From Dermanyssus gallinae (Eukaryota > Arthropoda > Arachnida > Mesostigmata > Dermanyssidae): a DNA stretch of 64,000 nt. The position numbers were made by a program, and so were the translations under genes. The stretch spans positions 859,001-923,000 of the forward strand of contig QVRM01002806.1 of assembly GCA_003439945.1 (NCBI GenBank), written 5' to 3'. Shown here piece after piece: positions 24,742 through 35,882 of this stretch; the stretch's first letter is position 1, and each line of letters starts with the position of its first letter. Below the pieces are notes generated by a model. It had not been told where the DNA came from and did not search any database. It saw nothing but the letters and a program-made list of their open reading frames with translations.

Positions 24742-25498
24742 TAAATCAATCAACAGCAGGCGGCTTTAGCGCTCAAATTGATGAACCACATAACCGCAGC
24801 GTTTTAAGCAGAAAATGTTACTGGAATTCGATTTTGTATTAGACGTTTTTGCGTCTTATATGCGTAATTATAAAGTAAAACATTGTAATCGAAGTGATCC
24901 GGGACTACCGGTCTCTCAGCCTCTACGGGGGCCCTGTCTAGTCGTTGCAAAAATGCAGATAAGCTATTATCTCGGCCTGGTAAGACAACGCAGGGCACGG
25001 CAAAGAGGGAGTGCTCCCACTGGCTCAGGGAGCTAATTCTTTATCGAAAAGTATGCCTCACTTGTCAAGACGGAGGGCTCTCGTTGTCGGAATTCTCAGA
25101 ACTCAATTCAACTACATAAATACGATACTCTGAGCACACCTGGTTGAATATATTAGTTCTTTTGCCTATCTGGTCTACATCATGAACGCTAACGACCACC
25201 GGATTACCTACTCTTCGCACGCCCGGAGCAAGGCGAAAAGGCGTCGTCCTTCTATCACATCATGGCAAGATTTCTTGCACGGAACGGCGTTCTTCAACCG
25301 TAAGTAAGCCGCGCAGCGCTGCCTACTGCATCCAGCTAATACGAGGATTTCCGATTGGCGAAGATTTGGAAACCTTGAACGGGATTAAGCTTACGTTTGT
25401 CAAGTGGGCCTTACGAACCCACAAATCCTCAGAACAAGTTGCAACCTGACCAATACGACAAAGCTATTTATATAAATAATATGTATCATTCAGTTTTA
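24742..25498. other. No recognisable gene
   Basis: Nothing recognised on either strand. Confidence 0.4.

Positions 25499-25501
<3 letters not shown>

Positions 25502-25541
<40 letters not shown>
25502..25541. repeat. (TA)n microsatellite
   Basis: Twenty uninterrupted AT units, the longest TA tract in the window. Confidence 0.95.
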
Positions 25542-25548
<7 letters not shown>

Positions 25549-25839
25549 TAAATGTTCCCATGGAAGCCCGCCAGCTTTATGAAAACTTGATATTATGATG
25601 AATTTCTGGTCAAATACCAGGTCTATGCATATGTCACCGGATTCTGTGGACAGAGGGCGCTGCTATTGCAGTGGCTCGCAATCGATGGCGGCAATGACGC
25701 AGTTCTGTTGTAGGAGTGTCGGCTCATTGTGCCACGAGCAAAGCCTCACCTACATATTTCCTATGCATTTTTTGAGCGTTTAACATGTCGAACTTTATGT
25801 CAAAGATCACCGATTTGCGGGGGGCTCTCATTTTCTGTT

Positions 25840-26690
25840 ATTATTTGACAAAATCTGCGACCAAAACGCGTGAAATGCTTGCCAAAGCTTGCGGCGAGAA
25901 TGGTCTCGGCAAGAGTGGCGTAAAAAACCAACAGCAGCATCTTAGAACGGAATGACGAACCACGCTGGAAACCGCAAAAAACGTTTAAGGTCACCGAATT
26001 GCTAGCTTTGTGGACGTAGATGACACTCAAACGTAAGAAGAACTCGCTGCTTAACTAAACGTGTGTCAATCAACCGTTTGCAGTCGCTTGAAGACCAAAG
26101 ACGTCTCTCAAAGTAGGTTCCACATGAACTGAATGAAAGACAGCAACTGAGCCGACAAACCACTTGCGAGATTCTGCTCGCCGGGTTCGAACAGACGTTA
26201 TCCTTGCATCGGATCGTGACCGGAGATAAAAGGTGGATTTTCCTCGACAATCCCAGGCTTTAAAAGTCACGGTTAGATTCTGGCGCGGCAGCGTCATCGA
26301 CTGTGAGACTGAATCGGTTTGGAAGAAGACAATGCTTTGTGTTTGGTGAAATCAATAAGATGTTGTCTATTAGACGCTGTTAAAAGCTGGTGAAACCGTC
26401 GATGTTGCTCGCTACAGTCAACAAATAATCGAGTTGAACTAGATCTTGTGCGAAAAACGTTTTTAGCCTTTTTAGTGGGAAAGACTTACCCACCCCGCTA
26501 ATTCGCCAGACTTAGCTCCATTCGATTACCAGCTCTTCGAATCGCTAGGTTGCGGCTAACCAGACATTTTCTTCGAACGAAAACGTCAGAAAATTGGTAG
26601 GTGATTGGTTTGCTTATAAAAATACGTACTTTCTCGGGCGAGGCAAAATGGGCACAGGTTGCCCAAAAGATGGACACACTGTATAACTAG
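25840..26690 (+). pseudogene. Fossil mariner (mellifera-like) with internal deletion
   Basis: The plus strand, across frames, gives KTREMLAKACGENGLGKSGV (N-terminal helix-turn-helix region, about 25860-25920). Next comes LHRIVTGDKRWIFLDNP (first catalytic Asp, about 26200-26250), then NRFGRR, AGETVDVARYSQQIIELN (about 26385-26440), and HPANSPDLAPFDYQLFESLG (third Asp, about 26494-26553). The expected HDNAPxH block between the last two is missing, so the second catalytic Asp was deleted. WFAYKNTYFLGRG near the end matches the usual C-terminus. It is clearly older than, and a different family from, the three intact-looking copies. Confidence 0.75.
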
Positions 26691-27745
26691 CAAGGGTATT
26701 TATTTTAAATATTAATATTTCATAAAGTAAGCGGCTCGTTTTGCTAGTGAGCTTAGTAGCGCGTACGGTCTTACGAACAGAAGATCTCTCGCACTGGAAA
26801 ACTCTCTTATGCAAATGCAGGGCCGAACATTGAAGAAACTTCCCGTTTGTAACACACAGCGACGAACTTCAGCAACAACTACACCGCTTTTTTCAACGTT
26901 GGCAGTTCACAACGCCGCGGCAGCTACCCGCACTGCGGCTGCTGATGCGGGTCGTTGTCCGCCATAAAATATCTTTATCTGAATCTGAGTATGCACAAGC
27001 CGCACCCACTTTGTGCACAATAAACAAATAAATAAAAATTGAAATACAGGGCCAAACAACCCCAAGCGGTTCATACAGTAAACCTCCATCCGACTTTAAT
27101 AGTAGTAGTCGCAGCAAACGAGAATTGCTGCCCTGCTGCCCATGACTTAGTTAGAACAGCGTGGGTTCCAACTTGACTATTCGATCAGCTTCTATTCTCT
27201 CCTCCTCTATTGGGTCTAGTTGGGCACAAATAGTGGTGGCCCGGTAACTCGGGTTTTCGGGTTTTCTTTTCTATAGTGTCTTAAATCTTCTGGATTACCG
27301 AGTGTGTCGAGCCGCTGCGGCAAAGCCATGGTGTTTCTAGTTCAAGGCACTCTGCTTGTTTAGCTTCTGGGCCAGCCTTCTGGACACAGTACCTTTCATG
27401 GCCTTTTCTGCTGTGCTTAGTAAAGGAAACTGGCAATGTGTAAAGGCGCACTAACGTTGATTGATTACTTCGAGAAGGCTACTATATTCACAGAGTTCTT
27501 TACATCTGTTTGTCCGAAAGTCGTTTGTGCCAATAATTACCTTCTATGTATTTGACGCGACCAAATAGTTTGTCTCCAAAGCACTAAGTCAAGTCACGTC
27601 AAAAGTACAATTCTTTAAGGGTCATATGCACATAAATAAACACTTCTTTTTACAAAACGTTTAACATCTGGGTATAATTATAACATACATCTGTTACATA
27701 AGTCTGTAGTAATTATAACATCCGTGTATAACATACATAGGTCTG
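26691..27745. other. No recognisable gene
   Basis: Short frames only. Repeated ATAACAT wording at 27675-27745 is a small local duplication. Confidence 0.4.
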
Positions 27746-28560
27746 TTATAAGCTGCGTCTTCCGATAAACTTTGTCGTCACTCTCCACGAGAATGTGCGC
27801 TTTGGATTCACCAAGTGCGCAACCTCCAGTGATATAACATTTACTTCTCTCCGTAGTCTATTATCTACATATTTAAACATGGTCTGGTCAGTCCCGCGAT
27901 AATACAACGTTTTAGACAGCCATAGATTTGTATCACCATTGTATTGGCACAAGAGGTATACGTTCACGAGGAGTATTACAAGATACACATTCACAAGGAA
28001 TATTGGCTCTTATTGACACTCGTCTGATAAATTTGGGTAAGACTAGACTTATATATAAATGCATAAAAAATGCAACATCTAAACATAGCACTAATAATTG
28101 TGGAGAAGAAATTACGGTGGCAGTAATATGTTCAGAAAAGTCCAGTTTAGGGATAACAATCATACCAAGATTACAAAATTTTTTAACTACCGGTATTGCG
28201 TCGTTACCCAGCATATACAGTGGCAACTACCATCTGATAATATCACGGCGCAATTGAGCACAGGTATTTGCATCTCATTCTCACAACACTGGCTCTTAAT
28301 ATTTTTATTTACTAGTTGAATAATACTTGTGATTTGTAGACTGCTGAGTACATTTTTAAGTCGTTTGCAAATAAGAGGTGAGTGAACCTTATGGAACTAT
28401 TGTTGGGGAATGAAGGACATACTTTCTGCAGAAGCCCATTGCACGATCCTTGCGGCACCCCTTTTTGTGTAGAGGAGTAACTGGAAAATGCGGTTTGCAC
28501 ACACAGACACCACTGCAGGTAACTCGTCTGCAAGTGTGGACTGGAAGAGTGGGACTCCAA
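27746..28560 (-). pseudogene. Fossil LINE reverse transcriptase (jockey/CR1-like)
   Basis: In minus-strand order: SSTQKGVPQGS (RT motif B), FTHLLFANDLKMYSAV (motif C, FADD changed to FAND), VVKKFCNLGMIVIPKLDF (thumb-side segment), then a C-terminal stretch to 27746 with YISLVLPKFI. Three frames are needed. The loss of the second Asp in motif C and the shifts make it inactive. It shares landmarks with the fossil at 5424-6260. Confidence 0.65.
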
Positions 28561-28849
28561 CCCACTAAAAACCAGTCATCTGCCCATTCTCCCAGCTGAC
28601 CGGGAATTGAAAAAACTTCAAATAATCAGGAGAGGTGCAAGTCTACTTGTGGCTAGCTTCTTCCGCGGAGGCCTGAGGGGTACGTATAGTGCGGCGGTTA
28701 TTTGCCCAATATTTTGCCGTGAGTATTTTAAACAAAATTTGTCACTTCTAGCCACTGGGGCAAGGACACCTACATTGGCTGGGCAGGCCCGCCCCCAGCG
28801 TGGTCAGGGGGGAAGCCAGTTAAAAACGTAGCGAAGGCACGCCGCTCCG
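28561..28849. other. Spacer between two LINE fossils
   Basis: No motif recognised. May contain a 3' part of the LINE at 28850-29640. Confidence 0.35.
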
Positions 28850-29640
28850 CGTATGCTAGACACCTCAAAATCGTATGTTCTCAAGTATATCGACGCACGT
28901 GGGGCTAGGAGGCTTCCCGCTCCTGAACAGGTAGGGTTGGAAGTGCCCATGTTCTGTCAGGACTTGGGTTGTGTAGAAGCTAATTTCTCCTCCGGGCCGA
29001 TTTAACCATTCTTTAATGTTTGGTTTACGCTTTCGGAAACTGGCGTCTAGAACACCCTTCTCCAGGTTGTCCCAGTTCTCCTGCCATAGGGCGACGCTTT
29101 GTTACCGCTCCTTCTTCTTTCTTGAGTGCAGGGTCTTTTCACAGATGGCGGAGATCCTCCACATTCAGATCCCAGAGAATCGTCCCGATGAGTAGAAGCG
29201 ACGCCGCTGTGCTCACCGTCCGGTACGCCATGATCACCCTAAGAGCTACGACCCGTTAAGCCCGGCGCGGGCGAGTTTGGTTTCCTACGCTTGGTTAAGA
29301 GTTAGCAGACCAGGTCGAAGCCCTGCAAAGGGTCACTGACTCGGTCACGAACGTGATAATGCGCTGCTTGGATTGCCAAGGCATAGGTGTTAGGCATGGG
29401 CCGTGTGAAGCTACCGACAGTTTTGAAGATTGTCTCCGATGCCCGGCGCAAGTGAGAAATGCCCCGGAGACCCGGTCAAGGAATACCGGATAGGAATGTA
29501 TCTTGCCGTGTTCATCATATTGATCCCTTCGTTATTAAGGCGTAGATAAAGAGCGGGACACTTCCTCCGACCCACCAGAAAAATTGCTTCGTTCTTGGCG
29601 GGGGCTAAAGAAAGCCTTGATTTTTGCATTTAATACGCGA
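28850..29640 (-). pseudogene. R1-like LINE, C-terminal half of ORF2
   Basis: Minus-strand order: LSLAPAKNEAIFLVGRRK (about 29620-29565, end of the RT palm), RVIMAYRTVSTAA (about 29240-29200) and WDLNVED, then FYTTQVLTEHGHFQPYL (about 28985-28935) followed by PPSPTC. In R1-clade elements these are AYRTVSTEAL and the TQFLTGHGxFxxYL...CPxC block near the C-terminus. Frame changes separate them and no RT catalytic motif is left upstream. It lies between two parts (30740-31065 and 27746-28560) of what could be another LINE, and may be nested in it. Confidence 0.65.
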
Positions 29641-30735
29641 CTTCGGCCTTATTCGCACGCTCGTTTGAACCCGCTAAATGGCCAGCGCCCTTTCTGAAAT
29701 CAATTTTGGAAGTCCGATACAAGGTCGGCTTCCTTCATAAAGTCTCTTGTGGAATGTTTAGCATAAATATTGACATATAAAAAATGTCAATACGTTTTTA
29801 TTTTTGTAAAATCGGTGATTTGTCTTGCCAAATTCCTTTAAAAAAATCAAAATATATGCAACCAAATGATCTACGACAATTTATGCGTAGGCACCAATCG
29901 TGCATCATATATATAAGATGTGTTCCTGTGGAACGTCCCCTGGCGAACGCATGCTGCTTTATGTCAATCAATTCGTTACACGCTTAATAGTGTTCAGTGT
30001 GATCGGCGATCAACTTTTTAAAATACACGCGATGGATAAGCCACCGGTCGGTAGTTATTTAATAAATCCATAGCACCTTTTTTTAAATACACGCGTACCA
30101 ATTGACTACAGAAAAAACGAGGGGACTTACTCATTACAATACGTTTTCTGAAAATGCACAATAATGGTTCAAAATAAAATCGCAAGTGTTTTTATAAAAA
30201 ACATGGCGGTGTACCATTTGCTGCGTTTGTTCTTGAGTGGTTTTAGATCTTTTAATTACGCCCTTGATTAAAACATGTCTATGAATTTGTTCGTCATGAC
30301 GTAATTCTATACGCACGCAGTTTGTTTGTGACGATCATCCGAAGGTATGTTTATAGGAAAAAACAAATTGAAGAATTCCGCCGTGTTATTTTGATTATTG
30401 TCAATGAGCACAATATCGGCTTTTAGTAGAGGGATTTCTTTACGACCGTGGAATCGCTTACTCGCGTAGCAATTAAATGATTTAGTATCTTTAAACGTTA
30501 GTTATGACGCTTCGTAAATTCTCAACCTTGCCAAGGTTTGCTAAGTTTTACTGAGATACTTCGAGTTGTATTCTCAGCCATAAGCTCTTGGTTTCAACCG
30601 CCGAACACAGTTTCAAAGACTCAACAAATGGAAGTCGGTATTATTTATTATATTTATTATAAACTTCATTATAAAGTTCGTACACATTTTGGAAAGACTG
30701 TTGTTCAATTCACGATAGCAAGTTCTATACAGATC
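29641..30735. other. No recognisable gene
   Basis: AT-rich. A repeated TTTTTAAATACACGCG word occurs near 30014 and 30079. No coding signal. Confidence 0.4.
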
Positions 30736-30739
30736 GACC

Positions 30740-31065
30740 CATAATCAGTCTTCAAGAATTTCAAAGCGCCACCCGACCCGAAGGGATGTGAAGAAGGGCT
30801 CAGAATCGAGAAACTTGGCCTGATGATCCGTAATGGTTGGAAGAGCCACGACTGCTGGCTCGGTGACAAGCTCCCTCTCAGATGTAATTAGCATGTCTAA
30901 AATATTTTCCCCCTAGTGGGTTGTCTACTAAGTTGATCGAAGCCAATATTAATGCAAAAGTTGGCGAAAGCCTTCTCCAGGATGGCAGCGTCACTTATTT
31001 CATCGCAAACTTGATCAGTCAGTGTCAAGCATGTTAAATCGCCAACCAGATAAACAAGATAATCG
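30740..31065 (-). pseudogene. LINE endonuclease domain fragment (APE type)
   Basis: Minus strand: YLVYLVGDLTCLTLTDQV (GDFN-type strand with Asn lost), then NFCINIGFDQLSRQPTRG. After a frameshift come LDMLITSERELVTEP and TITDHQAKFLDS. These match the GDFN, NGFxQLVxxPTRG, ILDLVLT and SDHxxV landmarks of apurinic-like endonucleases that nick the target for LINE insertion. The final SDH is TDH here. One frameshift lies after PTRG. Direction fits an element whose RT could be the fossil at 27746-28560. Confidence 0.65.
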
Positions 31066-31117
31066 ACATCAAAGCAGTATCTATATGTAAATATGTGATT
31101 ATGTAAATTTAAGTATG

Positions 31118-31120
<3 letters not shown>

Positions 31121-31155
<35 letters not shown>
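31121..31155. repeat. (TA)n microsatellite
   Basis: About 17 uninterrupted AT units. Confidence 0.95.
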
Positions 31156-31160
<5 letters not shown>

Positions 31161-31298
31161 AGAAAACTAGGAGCGACTCGAATGCACTTCATGACGTTGT
31201 CTGTTTTTGCTAATCACGTCTTTTTTTGGTGTACCTTTTTCTCGTATCTTTTAGGTTTCATTACTTTATTCTTACCTCACTTAAAGAGCGCGAATCAT

Positions 31299-31490
31299 TT
31301 AGGATTCGGGCAAGGACTCCCTGCTTTCCAGAAAGAGTGTCCTCATCAGTCCTGATCTTTCTAAATGTTTATGGGTCGCTTTTTCATTTTTCTGATTTAT
31401 AGGTCTGAATAACTTACATCTTCCAAAGCAACACCTTAGGATATGTTGTATACTATTCCCCGCCCCATGCCCACATGTACACTTCACTAC
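31299..31490 (-). pseudogene. Possible LINE C-terminal zinc motif
   Basis: The minus frame starts MKCTCGHGAGNSIQHILRCC, a CXCG...HIL..C pattern like the ends of non-LTR ORF2 proteins and like the plus-strand fragment near 23340. Nothing upstream confirms it. Confidence 0.35.
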
Positions 31491-32830
31491 ACTCCACTAT
31501 TTACTACTTTCTCGCTCCTATTATATAGGACGCTATGTTATGCACTGTGCGAGGCTAGAATGTATCGTGCACAGTTTTGCTAGACTGTAAACTGCTTAAA
31601 CATGCTATTTATGACGCTATCTTATTCTCTATATTCTTCCAAGCCGTTCGCGCATGGCCACGGAGACCGGCTGGTGCCCTTCAACCGTCACGCAAGTGGT
31701 TTCTGTAGATGCTTCACCTCGTAAAACTGGTTTTTGCTGAAGTCTGAGCCGGCCTAGCTTTACGATTACTACTGCACAGCTACACGTGATGCACCATGAT
31801 GACTGCCGAGTTCCTGTAAATCGCTCGTCACACTTTTACGCCTCACAGACGTCTGGCAAGTAAGATTTTTCGGAGCTCAAACATCCGCACAGACATCCGC
31901 ACTTTTCGACGCTAAGCCAAAAACCTTTGCATGCCTTTTCTAAGCGTTTATGGTTTCAGCTACAGTCAAACCGCCGCCATAAACCGCCACAAACCGTTGG
32001 CGTTGTTTATTTCAAATAAACAAACATGTTGAGGTCTCCGCTGGGCACTTCGTTGTGTTCATAGCCGTGGACAGCCACATGTACGCATTTTGGAGCTATT
32101 ATTACGGACAACCGGCTTGCGGATCTAGGAACAGCCTTGCATTTCTAGTTTTAATAATTATACATTTTATTTATTCACATGATATAATAGGTGGGGATAG
32201 GCGGGAAGCACCCCTTAATTTTCCACAAAAGGGGCGTATCTACCGGCTGCCATATCAAGTTAAATATAATTTGCACCTGGGGATAAAGCAAATGGTTCCC
32301 GTTTATTATCGTTAAGCAGCCCTTACGGACATTTTGAGCAGCAAACAACATCACATCTGATCTGTGTTTATTTTGTTGGATTTTGGAAAAATATACCGAC
32401 TTGCTGAGCATGTATGCAAGTGTTCCGCCCCGTCACGGCGCGCGATCTTCAGGATGGTCGTCAAGGCTGTACGAGCACTGCATTAACACTAAGATCTAGG
32501 TAGAACTACAAGTGGTACTATTACGTTTTTAGAGCTATTAGTGTAAGCCAGATGTTAGAGAGCTATTAGTGCAAGCCCAATTGTATTGTTCCAGCCTAGG
32601 ATGGCAGGTTATACTGATATCACCTACGCTCTTGCTACGCTATGGCAATGATCTGTCGATCGCTTTAGCACACACTCGACTTTAACTAAACGCCTTAGCA
32701 TAGACTCTACTATAACTAAACTAACAAAACTATCAATGTCAACGACCAAAATAAAATGTCGCTTTGGTTTGTTCCGACACAGTACCAGGTGAAGAAGCAA
32801 AAATTAGGTGAGGCTTGCGCCTGCAGCTGT
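31491..32830. other. No recognisable gene
   Basis: Imperfect duplications near 32530-32575 (AGCTATTAGTG twice) and 32660-32720 (diverged copies of CTTTAGCACACACTCGAC). Otherwise nothing. Confidence 0.4.
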
Positions 32831-32911
32831 TGCTAAGTGGGGGATGTTAACATTCAAATGAACATCAACAAAAGTAATATTAGTCAAAATAATAGAAACA
32901 AGAAGAGAAGG

Positions 32912-33135
32912 ACAACAGCAACAACAACAACAACAATAACAGGAGCAGCAGCAGCAACAGCAGCAACAACAGCAGCAACAACAGCAGCAATAACAACAGC
33001 AGCAACAACAGCAGCAGCAACAGCAGCAGCAACAACAACAACAACCTCAACAACCTCAACAATCTCAACAACCTCAACAACCTCAACAACCTCAGCAACC
33101 TCAACAACCTCAACAACAACAAAAACAACAACTGA
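32912..33135. repeat. CAA/CAG trinucleotide tract passing into a 9-bp CAACAACCT repeat
   Basis: Mixed CAA and CAG units run to about 33042, then CAACAACCT-like 9-mers to about 33114. In the frame of base 32913 (plus) it reads poly-Gln, then PQQ repeats. TAA stops at 32937 and 32991 are each one change from CAA. From 32994 this frame is open to LITVVMI and a stop near 33153. The long Thr/Ala and Leu frames are shadows. It could be a simple repeat or the remains of a Gln-rich exon. Confidence 0.85.
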
Positions 33136-33189
33136 TAACTGTTGTTATGATATAAGAATTTTATACTCAGCCAATAGCATACTTAAATT

Positions 33190-33745
33190 TCATAAATCAC
33201 TCGGCTGTGTATAAAGCGTTGGCAGGGAGAAAGTAGCTAAAGTGGTGTTGCTTGTAACCTCTGTAGCCGTGGCCGCTGGCCGCCGGTTTGACTGCCGCCG
33301 GCGTTCTACGTTTTGCGGTCTCGTGACGTCGACTCGAGAACGCAGCAGGGCGCCTAAGGCGCAGTAGTAATTTGTCATCAGTCGCGCGCGCGCGATTCCT
33401 GTGCGTCCTGTGACGACCTACGACGTACGTCTGTACCGAATAGTCTCTGCTGGTAAACGGCGGTAGATGTGTAGGTAGGCAGGAAGTTAGGTAGAAGTGT
33501 CTATGCAGGCATCTAATCTGCCAACGTGGCGTCTGGGCGTGGCTCGGTGCGGCCCACCGCAGCAGCAGCAAACAACCTAACTGTCACTCACGGCCGTAGT
33601 GTCAAAAAGCGACGCTACGGCCAGCTGCGCAACTCATAGCCACATGATCTATCGGGCTGACGGAGGCAGATGACATGCGTGCAAGGTAGATGACGGACAT
33701 ATCGGTCGGAAGACATCTATCTCTCTGCCTGAGCGCACAACCTTA
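33190..33745. other. CpG-richer block upstream of mariner copy 1, no gene assigned
   Basis: Many CG dinucleotides, including CGCGCGCGCG at about 33383-33392, in contrast to the AT-rich surroundings. Frames on the minus strand (to 124 codons) show no domain. An unmethylated CpG-rich promoter is one possibility and nothing shown here proves it. Confidence 0.35.
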
Positions 33746-33751
33746 TATATA

Positions 33752-35072
33752 CGAGGTGTGTTCAAAAAGTATCGCGACTTTTGAATTTTCGCGGGTTACG
33801 TATATTCGAATTTCGATTTTTTGTGGCGTTATGTTGGTACTCATGTCACTCACTTATGCCGACAAGCTCGGCCATTTTGAATGTTCACTTAATTGTTGAC
33901 AGCTGCTTTGCTTGCACGTGTTTTGGATCGTCTTCGATTTTTACCTATTCAAAAAAATGGATCAAAGAACCTGTATCAAATTTTGTGTGAAAAACGAAAT
34001 TAAGTGCGCGGATGCATTCCGAATGTTGACTGTGGCATACGGAGAAGCTACCTTGGACCGAAGCAACGTTTATCGGTGGTACAAAATGTTCTCAGAAGGC
34101 CGAGAAGATGTGAACGACGAAGAGCGTGCCGGACGCCCGAGCACTTCAACAACAGACGAAAAAATTAATGAAGTGGAGAAAATGGTATTGGCCAATCGTC
34201 GAATCACCGTTAGAGAAGTTGCTGAGGACCTAAACATATCGATTGGCTCGTGCCATTCGATTTTTATCAATGATTTGGGCATGAGACGGGTCGCCGCGAA
34301 ATTCGTACCAAAATTGCTCAATTGCGACCAAAAACAGCATCGCATGAACATTGCTAATGAGATGTTGGACTCTGTCCGCGACGACCGAAATTTGCTCCAG
34401 AGGGTCATAACTGGTGACGAATCGTGGGTTTATGGTTATGACGTGGAAACCAAAGCTCAATCATCTCAATGGAAGCTGCCGCACGAACCAAGACCGAAAA
34501 AAGCGCGCCAAGTTCGGTCGAATGTGAAAGTTTTGCTGACAGTTTTCTTCGATTGCAGGGGCGTGGTGCATCATGAGTTCTTGCCACAGGGTAGAACGGT
34601 CAATAAGGAATATTACCTGCAAGTTATGCGCAATTTGCGCGAAGCAATCCGCCAGAAACGCCCGGATTTGTGGAAGAACAAAAATTGGCTTTTGCACCAC
34701 GATAACGCCCCTGCTCACACATCGTTGCTTGTGCGCGAGTTTTTGGCCAAAAACAACACACTAATGATGCCGCAGCCACCGTATTCCCCAGATCTGGCCC
34801 CCTGTGACTTTTTCTTGTTCCCTAAACTGAAGAGGCCCATGAAAGGACGACGTTACGCTACGCTTGACGAGATAAAGACGGCATCGAAGGAGGAGCTGAA
34901 CAAGATAAAAAAAAATGGTTTTTTGAAGTGCTTCGAAGATTGGAAAAACCGTTGGCACAAGTGTATAATATCTCATGGGGATTACTTTGAAGGGGACAAA
35001 ATAGATATTCATGAATAAATGAATAATTTTTGAAAAAACACAAAAGTCGCGATACTTTTTGAACACACCTCG
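33752..35072 (+). mobile_element. mariner element, copy 1, complete
   Basis: A 1321-bp element flanked by TA (33750-33751 and 35073-35074). The ends are perfect 32-bp inverted repeats beginning CGAGGTGTGTTCAAAAAGTA. It encodes one full transposase and sits in TA-rich sequence. Identity to the copies at 49620 and 52070 is very high by eye, so the burst was recent. Confidence 0.95.
33957..35018 (+). CDS. mariner transposase, D,D34D, full length
   Basis: This enzyme cuts the mariner ends and inserts the element at TA dinucleotides in the nucleus. The start is placed at MDQRTC (33957), giving 353 residues, the family's usual size. An in-frame ATG 15 codons upstream (33912) gives an unlikely hydrophobic extension. 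Two helix-turn-helix regions occupy about residues 5-110: CADAFRMLTVAYGEATLDRS, then ITVREVAEDLNISIGSCHSI. Catalytic Asp residues are D154 (TGDESWVYGYD), D249 (HHDNAPAH) and D284 (SPDLAPCDFF), with 34 residues between the last two. WKLPHEPRP follows the first Asp. No stop or shift is present. It has Arg at residue 144 where both other copies have Pro. It could be active, though that is not shown. Confidence 0.93.
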   Translation: MDQRTCIKFCVKNEIKCADAFRMLTVAYGEATLDRSNVYRWYKMFSEGREDVNDEERAGRPSTSTTDEKINEVEKMVLANRRITVREVAEDLNISIGSCHSIFINDLGMRRVAAKFVPKLLNCDQKQHRMNIANEMLDSVRDDRNLLQRVITGDESWVYGYDVETKAQSSQWKLPHEPRPKKARQVRSNVKVLLTVFFDCRGVVHHEFLPQGRTVNKEYYLQVMRNLREAIRQKRPDLWKNKNWLLHHDNAPAHTSLLVREFLAKNNTLMMPQPPYSPDLAPCDFFLFPKLKRPMKGRRYATLDEIKTASKEELNKIKKNGFLKCFEDWKNRWHKCIISHGDYFEGDKIDIHE

Positions 35073-35086
35073 TATAAACATATATA

Positions 35087-35090
<4 letters not shown>

Positions 35091-35118
<28 letters not shown>
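35091..35118. repeat. (TA)n microsatellite beside mariner copy 1
   Basis: Fourteen uninterrupted TA units 19 bases beyond the element end. The left flank of the element is also TATATATA, so the mariner landed in or beside a TA-rich target. Confidence 0.95.
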
Positions 35119-35119
<1 letters not shown>

Positions 35120-35511
35120 CTCTCGTATAAGTAGCAGTAGTTAATGGGGGCCGCGGTCAGCAATGATAGGTGCAAAAACGTCGCAAGCCTCGACGGATGC
35201 TAGATATAGATCTAAGCCAGGGCAAAAAAGTGTGAACGGCAGCAGCGGTTGCTACGCACCTTGGCGTGCTTAGCAAGTGTGCAGGTGGTGGTGGTGATGG
35301 TGCACTTGATCTGTTTATACAATTGGACGACGTTTTTACAGATTTAAGTCTATCTATCTTTCTGTTTGGCTTTTTCGTTCTGGCTGATGACATCGGTCTC
35401 AGGACGTGCCCGCGGTTACATTACGTTGGCTGGTGTCTGGTCTAGTTACGTTTGCTATCAGGGCTTCTCCTGCACGATACGAGTCAAGCACGTACCGATA
35501 CAGAAAATAGA

Positions 35512-35513
<2 letters not shown>
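35119..35513. other. No recognisable gene
   Basis: GGTGGTGGTGGTGATGGTG run at about 35283-35301. Nothing else recognised. Confidence 0.4.
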
Positions 35514-35549
<36 letters not shown>

Positions 35550-35560
35550 TTTTACATATG

Positions 35561-35600
<40 letters not shown>

Positions 35601-35604
35601 TATA
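35514..35604. repeat. Two adjacent (TA)n tracts
   Basis: 35514-35546 and 35570-35604, separated by ATTTTTACATATGTATATATAA-like sequence; probably one ancestral tract interrupted by mutation. Confidence 0.9.
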
Positions 35605-35882
35605 TTGCGATTGCTTATTTGCGTGTGTTTGGCGTTTTCCTTCTCTTGTGGTGTACAGACGCGGTCACGACTTTACGGGCTACAGAAGGTGCGTGGGGGT
35701 GGTAGTCAAGTAGATTCGGTCGAATGAACAAATTAGATGTACCTAGACCAGGGTCCGGTGCCTCGGGTGGAACCTCAAGGCCAGCGAAATTATGATGATG
35801 ACGATGATGGGCTTTTCCTTTCGCCAATTGGTAGATGTCGTTCGGCGCCACGCAAAGCGCGGCGACATGACCTGCCTTTTTT

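Noticed and set aside
26160..26200. GGGTTCGAACAGACG as a tRNA box B
   Set aside because: It lies inside a mariner transposase fossil just before the VTGDKRW block and has no box A upstream.
32837..33214. Thr/Ala-rich plus frame and Leu-rich minus frame over the CAA/CAG tract
   Set aside because: Both are frame shadows of a trinucleotide repeat with no complex sequence on either side.
33197..33571. 124-codon minus frame in the CpG-rich block as a host gene
   Set aside because: Arg/Thr/His-rich composition from GC-rich DNA, overlapped by another open frame, no domain.
34070..34764. Several 60-112 codon minus frames within mariner copy 1, and the mirror set within copies 2 and 3
   Set aside because: They recur in all three elements antisense to the transposase and have no transposase-independent motif.
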